Below are positions 1 through 9,172 of a stretch of 22,128 bases of DNA, piece by piece. The translations under genes were made by a program, and so were the position numbers. Within the stretch, counting starts at the first letter, position 1. Each line of letters opens with the position of its first letter. This stretch comes from CAWUJK01 sp964586815 (GTDB taxonomy: Bacteria > Patescibacteriota > Gracilibacteria > BD1-5 > UBA6164). A model generated the notes under the pieces. It was not told the origin of the DNA. It saw nothing but the letters and a program-made list of their open reading frames with translations, and did not search any database. The stretch covers positions 1 to 22,128 of the forward strand of contig CAZPIB010000009.1 of NCBI GenBank assembly GCA_964586815.1. Direction: 5' to 3'.

Positions 1-40
1 CAACTGGAGCAACTGGAGCAACTGGGTCAACAACAACTGG
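1..40 (-). repeat. Val-Ala-Pro linker repeat in the surface protein
   Basis: A 9-nt unit (caactggag on the plus strand) is repeated at the extreme left edge and encodes PVAPVAPV. It is a low-complexity Pro-rich spacer after the SLH domains that probably continues outside the window. Confidence 0.7.
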
Positions 41-670
41 AGCTTCAATATTACAAAGACCTAAAGCCTCCATAAATGGATCACAAGCAACTTCAGCTAT
101 AGGACAAGTATTCATTGCATTAAAAGCAACTTCAAATACGAAACCTCTAGTAGCAGGAGTATTATAATCAGAGAAAGAAGCAATGATATTATTATCAGCA
201 GCAAAGGTAGCTGTTTCAGCTTGCCAATTATTTGCATTAGTAAAAATATCAGTACAACCAGCAGCTTCTAGCATCATTTTAGTAGCTTCTGATTTAGTTA
301 AATTAGATAATGGATTGAAGTTAGCATTAGCACTAACTTTACCAGAATCAAGTAAAGCTTCAACAAAACCACAAGTCCAATCATTTGGAGTAGTAGCTGA
401 TACATCAGCAAAAGAATTGTCACAAGTAGTTTTCATAGAAACACTAGAGTCAAGATTTACTGCAATTTTTGCAGCTTCATTTCTCATAATAGTAGATTCT
501 AAATTATAACCAGCTGGGTTAGCAGCATGATCATTAATAATATTAGCAGCAGCTAAACCGTTAGCAGCTGTTAATACAGCAGGACTGAAAGCAGAAACAC
601 CTGTAGCACTAATTGAAACAATTAGAGCAACAAGAGTAATACTTGCAGCAACTTTTCTAAATAAGTTCAT
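1..670 (-). CDS. Secreted SLH-domain surface protein (3' end outside window)
   Basis: This is probably a cell-surface or S-layer-type protein, exported and anchored by SLH-like domains. The visible 223 residues start MNLFRKVAASITLVALIVSI, a typical signal peptide with likely cleavage after GVSA (residue 27). An SLH-type pattern follows: SFADV, then a Trp-containing NDWTCGFVEALLDSG stretch, NFNP and LTKSEATKMML. At least one weaker copy follows (NNIIASF, then TPATRGFVFEVAF). Six or more cysteines (CDN, TCG, GCT, TCP, ACD, LCN) suggest disulfides in the exported domain. The sequence then enters a Val/Ala/Pro repeat (PVVVDPVAPVAPV) and leaves the window, so size and C-terminal function are unknown. 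All eight glycines seen are GGT and no UGA is used, unlike most neighbours, which fits high expression. The start is the only ATG before the signal peptide. The ligand of the SLH domains is unknown. Confidence 0.8.
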   Translation of the reverse strand, partial: MNLFRKVAASITLVALIVSISATGVSAFSPAVLTAANGLAAANIINDHAANPAGYNLESTIMRNEAAKIAVNLDSSVSMKTTCDNSFADVSATTPNDWTCGFVEALLDSGKVSANANFNPLSNLTKSEATKMMLEAAGCTDIFTNANNWQAETATFAADNNIIASFSDYNTPATRGFVFEVAFNAMNTCPIAEVACDPFMEALGLCNIEAPVVVDPVAPVAPV

Positions 671-721
671 AAAGAATTATTTAAGAAATAAAATATATCT
701 ACTTATCAGCAGATTTTGTGT

Positions 722-743
722 GAATATTTTTTCTAAAATATTC
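722..743 (-). other. AT-rich hairpin in the surface-protein leader
   Basis: On the minus strand GAATATTTT, a 3-nt loop and AAAATATTC form a 9-bp stem about 50 nt upstream of the surface-protein start. It has no U-run after it, so it is not an obvious terminator. It could be a stabilising 5' structure or chance in AT-rich DNA. Confidence 0.35.
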
Positions 744-785
744 AAAAATACAAATATATGTTTGAATAACATATACAGAGTTAAA

Positions 786-864
786 GCCTTAACCCTAAGT
801 TGTATGTACAACCTCGGGAGAAAACCAAAGAAAATTTTTCTCTAACTTTCTCCCAAGCTTGTAC
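786..864 (-). ncRNA. Structured RNA element upstream of the surface protein
   Basis: Read on the minus strand, arm 864-847 (GTACAAGCTTGGGAGAAA) pairs with arm 823-806 (TTTCTCCCGAGGTTGTAC) over 18 positions with one G-G mismatch and one wobble. An inner AGAAAA/TTTTCT stem caps it. Two small hairpins follow: GTTGT/ACAAC, which overlaps and would compete with the outer stem, and GTTAA/TTAAC. G+C is locally far above the surroundings. The element ends about 115 nt before the SLH-protein ATG and lies after the methyltransferase stop. It could be a 5' leader controlling the surface protein, a processed small RNA, or the 3' structure of the upstream message. I do not recognise it as a known riboswitch, SRP RNA or 6S RNA. 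Confidence 0.5.
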
Positions 865-983
865 TAAGAACAAATTTAAGGATTATTCAGATTATTTTAA
901 TGAACATAAAATTAACCAAAATAGTTTATCAGATTTACTATAAAAATCAAACCCTTGTTGGCATTTTTCACACAATCTTCACA

Positions 984-1895
984 TTACTTTTTTATGTATC
1001 AAACTATATGTCTTATAAAAACTTCTCTTAAGAAAGGTATTCTAGCCAAAAAATTCATATTTCTTAGCATATAATAATTTATTTTACTTTGTTTTATATT
1101 GTGTTGTTTTAGAAAAACTCACACAATCTTTTCAAAGTCTTTTCTTGAGATTTTGTTTAAATATCAAAAGTATTCTATTTCTATGAGACCGGTCTCTTTT
1201 GAGACCGGTCTCATAGAAATTCTCAAATCAATTCTTTGTTTTCCATCAATTAAATCTTCTACTGATTTTTTGTATAATTTAATAAGAAATTTATCTGTAA
1301 AGAATAAATGCAGCCATGGGATTTGAATAGTATCCCAAAGATGATGTCCAAAATAGTGATAATATGGAGCAAAATCAAATAATATAACTCAATCTTTTTT
1401 TAAGATTCTCCATACCTCTTCAAAAAGTTTTTGAGTTTCTGGAATGTGCTCTATAACATCAGACATAATAATTATATCAAATTGTCCATCTTCAAATCCT
1501 GTATCTAATGCTGATTTTTTATAAAAATCTATTCTCTTGTCTACTTTTTTTTGTTTTGCAAAATCTTTTGCCTGAGCTAAAAAAATATCATCTATATCTA
1601 TTGCTATAACTTCTGAGTTATACTTTTCTGCAATAAATACTGATTTTCATCATCATCCACATCAAACTTCTAATATTTTTTTATTTTTTAAAATATTTAC
1701 ATCTAAAATACTGGAATATGTATTTAGTAATTTTTCAGTATGATTATATTCAAAATCTGAATAATTAAGATTTAATACTCAATTTTTTGAAGTATTAAAA
1801 GGATGTTCTCTTTTGAAAAAGAATTTTTTATTTATTTTTAATATTAATTTTATTAAAGTATTTTGCACCCCAAGGGCACTTGTTTCACTGCGCAT
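984..1895 (-). CDS. Class I SAM-dependent methyltransferase
   Basis: A 303-residue protein with a Rossmann-fold methyltransferase domain. Motif I reads ILEVGCGGGKSVFIAEKY and is followed by EVIAIDIDD, the acidic residue that would bind the SAM ribose. Then come QFDIIIMSDVIEHIPE (motif post-II, DVIEHI) and VWRILKKDGVILFDF, the usual post-motif strand. Three of the glycines in motif I are TGA, so the gene is visible only in code 25; reading TGA as Trp would destroy the SAM site. The family (Methyltransf_11/23-like) methylates small molecules, quinones, lipids or sugars, and the substrate cannot be told here. An in-frame perfect palindrome encodes ISMRPVSKETGLIEI in the C-terminal part. The start ATG follows a good promoter by about 45 nt; no Shine-Dalgarno is seen. 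Confidence 0.85.
1177..1220. repeat. Perfect 20-bp inverted repeat with TTTT loop inside a CDS
   Basis: Arms 1177-1196 (ATTTCTATGAGACCGGTCTC) and 1201-1220 are exact reverse complements separated by TTTT. Each arm also contains the 12-nt self-palindrome GAGACCGGTCTC. It sits in frame within the methyltransferase gene, and its G+C is much higher than its surroundings. Confidence 0.95.
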
Positions 1896-1940
1896 ATTTA
1901 TTTATACTTAAAATATTAGGATTTATTGTAACTTATTTTA

Positions 1941-1969
1941 AGTATAACTAAAACTATATAACAAGGCAA
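1941..1969 (-). promoter_or_regulatory. Sigma-70-like promoter for the methyltransferase
   Basis: On the minus strand TTGCCT (1969-1964), a 17-nt spacer and TATACT (1946-1941) match the -35/-10 consensus. It lies just after the fusA terminator and about 45 nt before the methyltransferase ATG. Confidence 0.55.
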
Positions 1970-1980
1970 AATTTAATTTT

Positions 1981-2014
1981 AAAAAAAACTGAAAATAAAT
2001 TTTCAGTTTTTTTT
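1981..2014 (-). terminator. Rho-independent terminator after fusA
   Basis: A 15-bp stem (AAAAAAAACTGAAAA / TTTTCAGTTTTTTTT) with a 4-nt loop ends in eight T residues on the minus strand. It is symmetric and so could work both ways, but only fusA runs into it. Confidence 0.85.
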
Positions 2015-2020
2015 CTTTTA

Positions 2021-2051
2021 AGTAGAGATGTAGCATTGCTACATCTCTACT
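2021..2051 (-). terminator. GC-richer hairpin preceding the fusA terminator
   Basis: AGTAGAGATGTAGC (2021-2034) and GCTACATCTCTACT (2038-2051) form a perfect 14-bp stem with a 3-nt loop, directly after the 21-nt duplication at the fusA end. It is not followed by a U-run itself, so it may stabilise the 3' end or assist the next hairpin. Confidence 0.6.
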
Positions 2052-2081
2052 TTCTTAATCTACATCTCTACTTTCTTAATC
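2040..2081 (-). repeat. 21-nt tandem duplication spanning the fusA stop codon
   Basis: The 21-nt unit tacatctctactttcttaatc (plus strand, one base over 20 omitted nowhere) is repeated exactly at 2040-2060 and 2061-2081. Because it contains the stop codon and is 7 codons long, it makes a second in-frame TAA 21 nt downstream of the real one. Confidence 0.85.
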
Positions 2082-4223
2082 TTCACCAAGTAATTTAAAT
2101 CCTCTATCTTCTCTAATTTTAGTTGCAACATTTACTGGAACTTCTTCATAATGATCAAATTCCATACCATATGTAGCTCTACCTTGAGAAGCAGATCTAA
2201 GTTCAGTCATATAACCAAACATTTCTGATAATGGTACGTAAGCAGTTACAATTTTTGCTTGTCCTCTATCACTCATTTCTTCAATTCTACCTCTTTTAGA
2301 ATTAATTTGTCCAATTATATCACCCATATATTCTTCTGGAGTATTTACTTCAACTTTCATTATAGGTTCAAGTAAAGCAGCTTGTGCTTTCTTGCAAGCT
2401 TCCTGAAAAGCTTTTGAAGCTGCTAATTTAAATGATAGCTCAGATGAATCAACATCATGGAAAGAACCAAAAGTAAGAGTAGCTTTGATATCAACCATTT
2501 GGTATCCAGCAACAAATCCTCTTGAATATGCTTCTTTTAACCCTTTTTCAACACCAGGAATATACTCTTTTGGTATAACTCAACCAACAATTTTATTTAC
2601 AAATTTATTAATAGGTTTTTCTTTTAATTCAGCCTTTATATCATCTTCATCCATTTCTTTATATGGCTCAAAAGTGATAACAACATGACCATATTGACCT
2701 CTACCTCAAGTTTGTTTAGAATATTTATGTTCAATATCTTTTGCAACTGACTTAATTGTTTCTCTATAACTTACTTGTGGTGTACCAACGTTGCATTCAA
2801 CTGAAAATTCTCTTCTCATTCTATCAACAATAATATCAAGATGAAGCTCTCCCATACCTGAAATGATAGTTTGAGAAGTTTCTCCATCAGTTCTAACTTT
2901 GAAAGAAGGATCTTCTTCTGCTAATTTATTTAAAGCAACTCCCATTTTTTCTTGGTCAGCTTTTGATTTTGGTTCAACAGAAATAGAAATAACTGGTTCT
3001 GGAAATTCTATAGATTCAACTAAAAATTTATCATTTATATCACATATTGTATCTCAAGTTTTTGTAGATTTAAGACCAATAACAGCACCAATATTTCAAG
3101 CAGTAATTTCTGGAATCTCAACTCTATCATTTGAATGCATTTGTACTAGTCTTCCAATTCTCTCTTTTGAACCAGTAGTAGAATTATAAATATATGAACC
3201 TGATTTCAAAGTACCAGTATATACTCTTGTAAAAATTAATTTTCAAACAAAAGGATCAGTAGCAACTTTAAATGCAATAGCAGCTAAAGAAGAATCATCA
3301 CTAACTGGGATTTTTTTTATTTCTTCTTTTGTATCAATATCTTTAACTGAGATTAGTCCTTCATTTACATCCATAGGACTAGGAAGATATTCAACAGCAG
3401 CATCAATAACCATTTGAACCCCTATATTTTGTAAAGCTGAACCACATGTTACAGCATATAAATCATTATTTGTAACAGCCACTCTTAAACCTTTTTTAAT
3501 TTCTTCAATTGATAATTCTCAAGCCTCAAAATATTTATCCATTAATTTATCATCTTGTTCAGCAACTTTTTCCATTAATTCAAGTCTTAAGGCTTCACAT
3601 TTATCTTTTATATTAGATGGAATATCAATTTCAGTAATTTGTTCACCATCATCTCCCTTGAAATGATATGCTTTCATTTCAACAATATCAACTAAACCTT
3701 CAAAAGTTTCAGCTGCACCAATAGGATATTGAATAGCAACTACTTTATTTCAAGCTAGTCTTTTTTTGATAGATTCAATAGTCATATCAAAATCTCCACC
3801 CATTTTATCCATTTTATTTACAAAACAAATTCTAGGTACTTCATATTTATCAGCTTGTTTCCAAACAGTTTCTGATTGAGGTTCAACCCCTTGACTAGCA
3901 TCAAAAACAGCAACTCATCCATCAAGTACTCTTAGAGATCTTTCTACTTCAATAGTGAAATCTACATGCCCTGGAGTATCAATAATATTGATTTGTTTTC
4001 CTTTCCAGAAACAAGTTGTAGCAGCAGAAGTAATAGTAATACCTCTTTCTTGTTCTTGTTCCATCCAGTCCATAGTTCCTTCCCCATCATGAGTTTCACC
4101 AATTTTGTGAATTTTACCAGTATAAAATAATACTCTTTCAGTAAAAGTTGTTTTACCAGCATCAATATGGGCAATAATCCCTATATTTCTAATATTATTT
4201 AATGATACTTTTTTATCAGCCAT
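2076..4223 (-). CDS. fusA: Translation elongation factor G
   Basis: EF-G is the ribosomal translocase GTPase, which moves tRNA and mRNA after peptide transfer and also acts in ribosome recycling. The 715-residue product (family about 690-705) carries all G-domain motifs: G1 AHIDAGKTT, G2 RGITITSAAT, G3 DTPGHVDF and G4 NKMD. Domains II-V follow, with SGMGELHLDI, QTGGRGQYGHV, VGGVIPKEYIPGV and a C-terminal GFKLLGED. In the standard code it breaks into about eight pieces at TGA. These TGA fall on family-conserved Gly (QT-G-GRGQ, VG-G-VIP, LDG-G-VAV), which argues for UGA=Gly and against pseudogenisation. Only about 8 of its many Gly codons are UGA and the rest are mostly GGT/GGA. The start at 4223 (MADKKVSLNNIRNIG) is preferred over the ATG upstream at 4271, which adds an unrelated hydrophobic tail. 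It has its own promoter and terminator. Confidence 0.98.
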
Positions 4224-4289
4224 ATGTTTTATTTTTTTAAAATTAAATATTATAATAAAGTATTCTAACATATACTTTTTTATGTCAGG

Positions 4290-4317
4290 ATTTTATACAA
4301 TATTTATCTTATGTCAA
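4290..4317 (-). promoter_or_regulatory. Sigma-70-like promoter for fusA
   Basis: A consensus -35 TTGACA (4317-4312, minus strand), a 16-nt spacer and -10 TAAAAT (4295-4290) lie about 65 nt before the fusA ATG, just beyond the pilC stop. A second weaker CTGACA starts close downstream. Confidence 0.6.
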
Positions 4318-4331
4318 ATAAAAAATCTTAT

Positions 4332-4351
4332 GATAAGATAGCTGTCTTATC
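4332..4351 (-). terminator. Hairpin at the pilC stop codon
   Basis: GATAAGA / TCTTATC form a 7-bp stem with a 6-nt loop. The pilC TAA lies inside the first arm, and a short T-run follows about 5 nt later (minus strand). It would end the pilus transcript just before the fusA promoter. Confidence 0.45.
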
Positions 4352-5441
4352 TTTGAGAAACAGTATCTGCTAAGTTCATAATTGGTTGCATTATTGCTAA
4401 GGCAATAAATCAAACAACTATAGCTAAAAACACTATAATAAAAGGCTCTAGTAGCTTATTTAAAACTCTTATTGTATTATCAACTTGTTCATCATAAAAA
4501 TCTGCTACTTTTACAATTGTTTTATCAAGATTTGCTGTTTCTTCTCATACTTCAATCATTTGAACCATCATATATGGAAACAAAGGACTTCACTCTAAAG
4601 ATTCATGTATTTTAATACCAGATTTAACATCTTTTGCTAAAAATAGTATTTTTTGTCTGTAAACTTCATTATCTACTACTTCTGAAACAATTTTTAAAGA
4701 TTCTACTATAGAGACTCAGCTTGATATTAAATTTGCAAATACTCTTGAGAATTTTGATAAAATAATTTTTTGTATAACATCTCACATTATTGGAATTTTA
4801 AATAAAAACTTATCAAATAAATACTTTCAAGATGGTGTTTTTTTCCAAATAGAGATTCAAACATATAATGCAATAAAAAATCAAATAATTAAATACCAAT
4901 AAGATGATGTAAAATCAGAAATAGCAATAAGTACTTGAGTACTTGCTGGCAAGTTTGATTTATCTTCAAATATCTCAAGTAATTTAGGAACAACTACTAC
5001 CATCATAACCATGATAACTCATATAACTACAACCATAATAAATGCAGGATACATAAGTGCTCATTTCAACTTACCATTTATAGATTCTATTTTTTCAATT
5101 TGATCAGATAAATCAATTAAAACAGCTCACAGTCTTCATGTTTTTTCTCCTGAACTAATAATTCACACTTCTGCCTCTCAAAAAGAACCTGGATACTCAT
5201 CCAAACATTGTGATAGTTTTTTTCAAGATTTTAATTTTGAAATAAAATCTATTAAAATATTTTTTAGTACTAAATTTTTTTCTTGTTTTTCAAGTATGGA
5301 AATAGATCTTACTAATCAAATTCATGCATTAACCATTGTAGACAATAGTCTATAAAAAACTAACTTATCTTTAGTTTTTAGTTTTTGCATAGAAACAAGA
5401 TAATTATCTATCTTATTTAATAATGTTAGCTTATTTTCCAT
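4347..5441 (-). CDS. pilC: Type IV pilus inner-membrane platform protein PilC
   Basis: PilC/GspF is the polytopic inner-membrane platform of type IV pili and type II secretion and couples the PilB ATPase to pilin assembly. The 364 residues contain two T2SSF domains. The first has GEKTGRLGAVLIDLSDQIE and KGALMYPAFI followed by a transmembrane helix (about 132-151). The second has RVFANLISSGVSIVESLKIVSE and the family hallmark MIEVGEETANLD. A middle helix pair (YWYLIIGFFIALYVGISIW) and a C-terminal helix (PFIIVFLAIVVGFIALAIM) complete the usual topology. Glycines in these motifs, including MIEV-G-EET, are TGA. The length is somewhat below the usual 400. It starts 18 nt after pilB ends and ends at a hairpin before fusA, so it is the last gene of the pilus unit. 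It contains one TGTCTAC motif copy (5338-5344). Confidence 0.93.
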
Positions 5442-5459
5442 AAGTATTATTTTTAATTA

Positions 5460-6719
5460 TTATTCTCAAGCTTTTACTACTCTATAGATTTCCTCAAGAG
5501 AGGTTTCTCAATTTAATACCTTTAAAATTCAGTCTTGTTCTAGAGAAATCATTCAATCTTTTATTGCTTGCCTATTTATATTAAATGCAGAGTTTCAGTT
5601 TAAAAGCATATCTTTAACTCAAGGAGTTATTTCAAGTACTTCATATATTCAGATTCTTCCTTTGTAACCTGAATTATCACATTTTTCACATCCTCATGGT
5701 CAATAAAATACAGGATTTTTTAATTTATCTCACAGTCTTCTTGATAACTCTTTTTTTGATGTTTTTGCTATTGATTTTTTTATATTTAAAAGCATTTCAT
5801 TTCATAGCTCTCTTAATCTTAACTTCTTTTTACAAGAACACAATTTTTTAACTAATCTTTGAGCTATAATTATATTAAATGAAGCTGGTATCAAAAATGG
5901 CTTTATTCACATATTTATCACCCTAGTTATTGTTTCTGCTGCTGAATTTGTATGTATTGTAGACAATACTAAATGACCTGTAAGAGATGCCTCAATTGCA
6001 ATATCAACTGTTTCCTTATCTCTTATTTCTCATACCATTATAATATCTGGATCTTGCCTAAGAGCTGTTCTTAATCAAAATGCAAAAGTATATCCTATAT
6101 CTGGTTTTACTTGAGATTGACTAACTCAATCAACTTGATTCTCTACTGGATCTTCTAGAGTCATTATATTAACATCTGGTTTATTAAGCATAACAAGTGC
6201 TGAATATAGTGTTGTAGATTTTCAAGAACCTGTAGGTCCTGAAGTAAGAATAATACCATTTGGTAATTCAATAGCTTTTCTTATTAAATCTAAATTTTGT
6301 CATTCTATTCACAATTCTTCAAATTTTGGAATTTCTTTAGATTTATCAACAATTCTCATAACTATTTTTTCTCAATGAACAGTTGGAAGAGTAGATACCC
6401 TAAGGTCAAGTGATTTTTCTAAAATAGTTTTTGAGATTCTACCATCTTGAGGTTTTCTTGCTTCATCAATTTTTAAATCAGCAAGTATTTTAAATCTGGC
6501 AACAATTCATCCATGAAGAAAATTTTGGTATTCCAAAATTTCTTTAAGGTCTCAATCAACTCTATATCTAAGTCTTACATAAGAATTAAGTGGTTCAATA
6601 TGTATATCAGAAGCCCCTTCTAAAACTGCTCACAAAACTATATAATCACATATTTTTTGAACATCATCTCAAGAGTATACAAGTTCTTTCAGATTATTTA
6701 TAATTTCTGTATAATTCAT
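5460..6719 (-). CDS. pilB: Type IV pilus extension ATPase PilB, short form
   Basis: A GspE/PilB-type secretion ATPase that powers pilus polymerisation at the cytoplasmic face. The 419 residues show GASDIHIEP and LRYRVDGDL of the N2 domain, Walker A GPTGSGKST (161-169), the Asp box TLEDPVE, Walker B RQDPDIIMVGEIRD (221-234) and the His box HLVLSTIHTNSA (249-260). A C-terminal Cys pair set follows (C294, C296, C344, C347). This is the zinc site of extension ATPases, but with C-x-C instead of C-x2-C at the first half. It lacks the roughly 150-residue N1 (MshEN) domain of full-length PilB. A PilT retraction ATPase is less likely because of the Cys site and the N2 motifs. The second Gly of Walker A and the Gly of MVGEIRD are TGA. 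More than two thirds of its Gly codons are UGA. It contains motif copy 5959-5965. Confidence 0.93.
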
Positions 6720-6771
6720 TTTTTACTTATATTTTATATATCTATAATTATTAAAAAATTTTCTAAATAAA

Positions 6772-8202
6772 TTATTTTTCTATACCTAAAGATTTTATAA
6801 TACTATCCATTTCTCTGTTTAAATTTATAAAAATTTGTTTATATTTTAGTGCTTGCTTATATACACTATTTATTTTTTCTTCTCTTGATTCTTTTCTAAG
6901 ATTTAACATATCTTTCTTTAAATCTTGGTTGTTTAAGTACCTAAACATATTAGTTACTTTGTTATTATAAAAAGTATTTTTGTTTAAAAGAGTATTAGAT
7001 TTTAGTATCCTAACTTTATTAAAAATATTATTATAATTATATATTCTTAATTCATATTTAGGTTTTCATGTTATTTTATCTTTTATAGTATTTCAATCTT
7101 TATCAAAAAGTGTTCTTTTATTTCTATCTCAAATAATTTGATTAATTTTAATTTTTATATCTTCACTTGAAATAACATTAATATAAAATTCTATTTTAAG
7201 TTTAATATTTATTATATCATTTATTTGTTTTGTATTATAAATAAACTCTATTAAAGTTTTATCTCATACTCCTCTAGCTCTATAAGAAGAATCTATATGG
7301 TCATCTAATTTTAAATAAGTAACCATAGCTAATTGAGATTTAGCTCATACTTTATCTGAAAAAGTAAAGCCATCACTGTTTATATTCTTAATTCTTCAAG
7401 TATTTTGTATATACTCTAAAAATTTTAATATAGAAAGTTTAGTTCAGTTTATATTTAACTCTAATGGAATATAATATATATTACTAGTACTAGTAAAGTA
7501 TAAATTTTTTACTGGTAAAATATTTTTTATTCCTATTGAGCTATTTGTTTTTAGATTGTATTTTTTTAAAATATTTTCTATATGATTTATAAATTTCAAA
7601 TTGGTTAATCATTTATCTCAATCAATTTCTATAAAATCTGAATACAAAGGTAACACTTTATCTATATTTTCAATTTTTGAATTAAATTCTTTACTATTTA
7701 AAGATTCTAATTTTTCATTTAAATTTTTTTCTAAAAAATTAAAAAAATTTCAACTATATTGAAAATCATTAAAATTTTCTCTATAAATAAACTGATTATA
7801 AGTGTTTTCATCTATACTTTTACTTATTTTTTTATAAAAATTATTATTTAATAACTCTTTAAGGTTTTTATATTCAGATAAAGAATGTTCTATCTCTAGA
7901 GCTCTAAATCTTTCAAAATTAAATCACTTACTTTTTAGTTCATTATTAATAGTATTTTTTTGTACTAGTATTTTTTTATTTTGTTCTATTTCTAAAACAT
8001 TTGGATATATATATGTTATTGAAATATATATAAGACCTATAAAAAACACAAAACCTAGTAAAAATCAAATAATTATAGAATTTTTTTCTCTTTTTTTCAN
8101 NNNNNNNNNNNNNNNNNNNNNNNNNNNNNNNNNNNNNNNNNNNNNNNNNNNNNNNNNNNNNNNNNNNNNNNNNNNNNNNNNNNNNNNNNNNNNNNNNNNC
8201 AT
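6772..8202 (-). CDS. Single-span membrane protein of the pilus unit (interrupted by assembly gap)
   Basis: I do not recognise the family. About 442 residues are visible after the gap. The sequence begins KKREKNSIIIGFLLGFVFFI, a basic N-terminus followed by one transmembrane helix, then a long Lys/Asn/Ile-rich domain of mixed helix and strand with no known catalytic motif. Gly is mostly TGA. The gap (8100-8199) hits the start. An ATG at 8202-8200 lies just before the gap, and the first base after it completes an NTG codon, both in the same frame. Removing the Ns with a 2-base overlap gives ATG AAA AAA AGA, i.e. MKKREKN. The topology and position just upstream of pilB suggest a PilN/PilO-like or other alignment-complex component; that is inference from context only. 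It is followed by pilB after 52 nt. Confidence 0.7.
8100..8199. other. Assembly gap (100 N)
   Basis: Exactly 100 N is a conventional scaffold placeholder. The flanks read AAAAATATG before it and TGAAAAAAAGAG after it on the minus strand, so the contigs may simply overlap by TG. Confidence 0.9.
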
Positions 8203-8207
8203 ATTTT

Positions 8208-9065
8208 TTAATTAAGTACTAAATTAGATTTAATATATTTTATTTTAAGTCTAAAATCTGTTTTATAAATATAATTTCCTTCTCAAAAATAAGGAATTCT
8301 ATTAAAAGTTTTTTGTTCTTCCATTAAAGAAAAAGTATCATTTTTATCTATAAAATTTAAAAAACTACTAGCTAAGCTTATTGATGTTCCTTCAATTCTA
8401 TCTACTGATTTTTCTCACTTTAATCAAGGAATTCCTGTGTGCCAGGCTGTAGAAAAAGTACTACATCTAGCCTCTAAGATATCATTATGAATATTTATTT
8501 TATTACAAGTCATTTTTTGTTTTTCAATACCTCTAAATTGATTTTTTAACTTATCAAACTCATTCAAAATATTAATTGGATTATTTTTATTTTTTGACTT
8601 ATTTATAATAAATAAAGCCTTTTGAGAATTTTGTATATTTTCTATTTCATAAGATTTAGTTATTATTGGAATAATTTTTAGTAAATATTTCTTTTCTAGC
8701 TCCTTATTTTTTTTATTAATATTGTTAAGTGATATAGTTAAAGAAGAACAAGTACTTCAAGATTGGTAATCAAATCAATTAAGAATTGTACAAAATGGAG
8801 CTAAGTAATCTTTTTGTTCAAAAAAAGTAGATTCAGTTTTTTGAACAAAAATATATGATAAAACAATAATAATAATGAAAAATAATAAAAAATTTAAAGT
8901 TCTCATAAAACTACTTATTTTAGATATAAAATAAATAGGATCTTTTTTTATGTTTATTTTTTCAATTTCTTGTCTTGTTTCATCATCAACATCAAATTCA
9001 TCAAAAATATTTGATGTATTTAGTTTTTCATTCTCTTCTGAGTTATTTTTACCTTTTTCTAGCAT
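8208..9065 (-). CDS. Single-span membrane protein, first gene of the pilus unit
   Basis: The family is not recognised. It is a 285-residue protein with an acidic, polar N-terminus (residues 1-45, MLEKGKNNSEENEKLN onward), one strongly hydrophobic transmembrane helix (about 57-75, LNFLLFFIIIIVLSYIF) and a soluble C-terminal domain with five Cys (FCTIL, STCSS, MTCN, ARCST). The C-terminal part contains TAWHTGIPGLKGEKSVDRIEG and ends KSNLVLN. It has N-in/C-out bitopic topology, like PilN/PilO-type pilus proteins. It sits upstream of another bitopic protein, pilB and pilC in the same direction, so a role in pilus assembly is likely but unproven. Four or five Gly are TGA. The ATG at 9065 is the first after the upstream TAA. 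No Shine-Dalgarno is seen. Confidence 0.75.
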
Positions 9066-9112
9066 AAAATATTATTTAAATAATTATTAAACATATACTA
9101 TCATACAAAAAT

Positions 9113-9161
9113 AAAAAAAACAAAAAACAAAACTTTACTTTATTATTTTTTGTTTTTTTAC
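9113..9161 (-). terminator. Weak AT-only hairpin after the helicase gene
   Basis: AAAAAACAAAA and TTTTGTTTTTT (minus strand) can pair over 11 bp and run into a T-rich tract between the helicase stop and the next start. Only one G-C pair supports it, so it is a tentative terminator. Confidence 0.3.
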
Positions 9162-9172
9162 TATTTTGTGAT

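Larger units (their letters stand above)
671..983. other. Intergenic region, methyltransferase to surface protein
   Basis: This 313-nt stretch has no supported coding sequence on either strand. It holds the structured RNA element (786-864) and the AT hairpin (722-743). No confident sigma-70 promoter could be picked, although one must lie here or upstream if the surface protein is transcribed separately. Confidence 0.6.

Noticed and set aside
183..509. Plus-strand open frame opposite the surface protein
   Set aside because: It is a shadow of the SLH gene, which has a signal peptide and domain motifs.
1099..1326. Plus-strand open frame over the palindrome
   Set aside because: It is antisense to the well-supported methyltransferase and reads the same palindrome; no family features.
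1600..1660. Mycoplasma-type code with TGA as Trp
   Set aside because: Motif I of the methyltransferase would read VWCGWWKS, and Walker A in PilB TGSWKS; TGG is used separately for Trp (for example in TAWHTG and TNDW-type sites).
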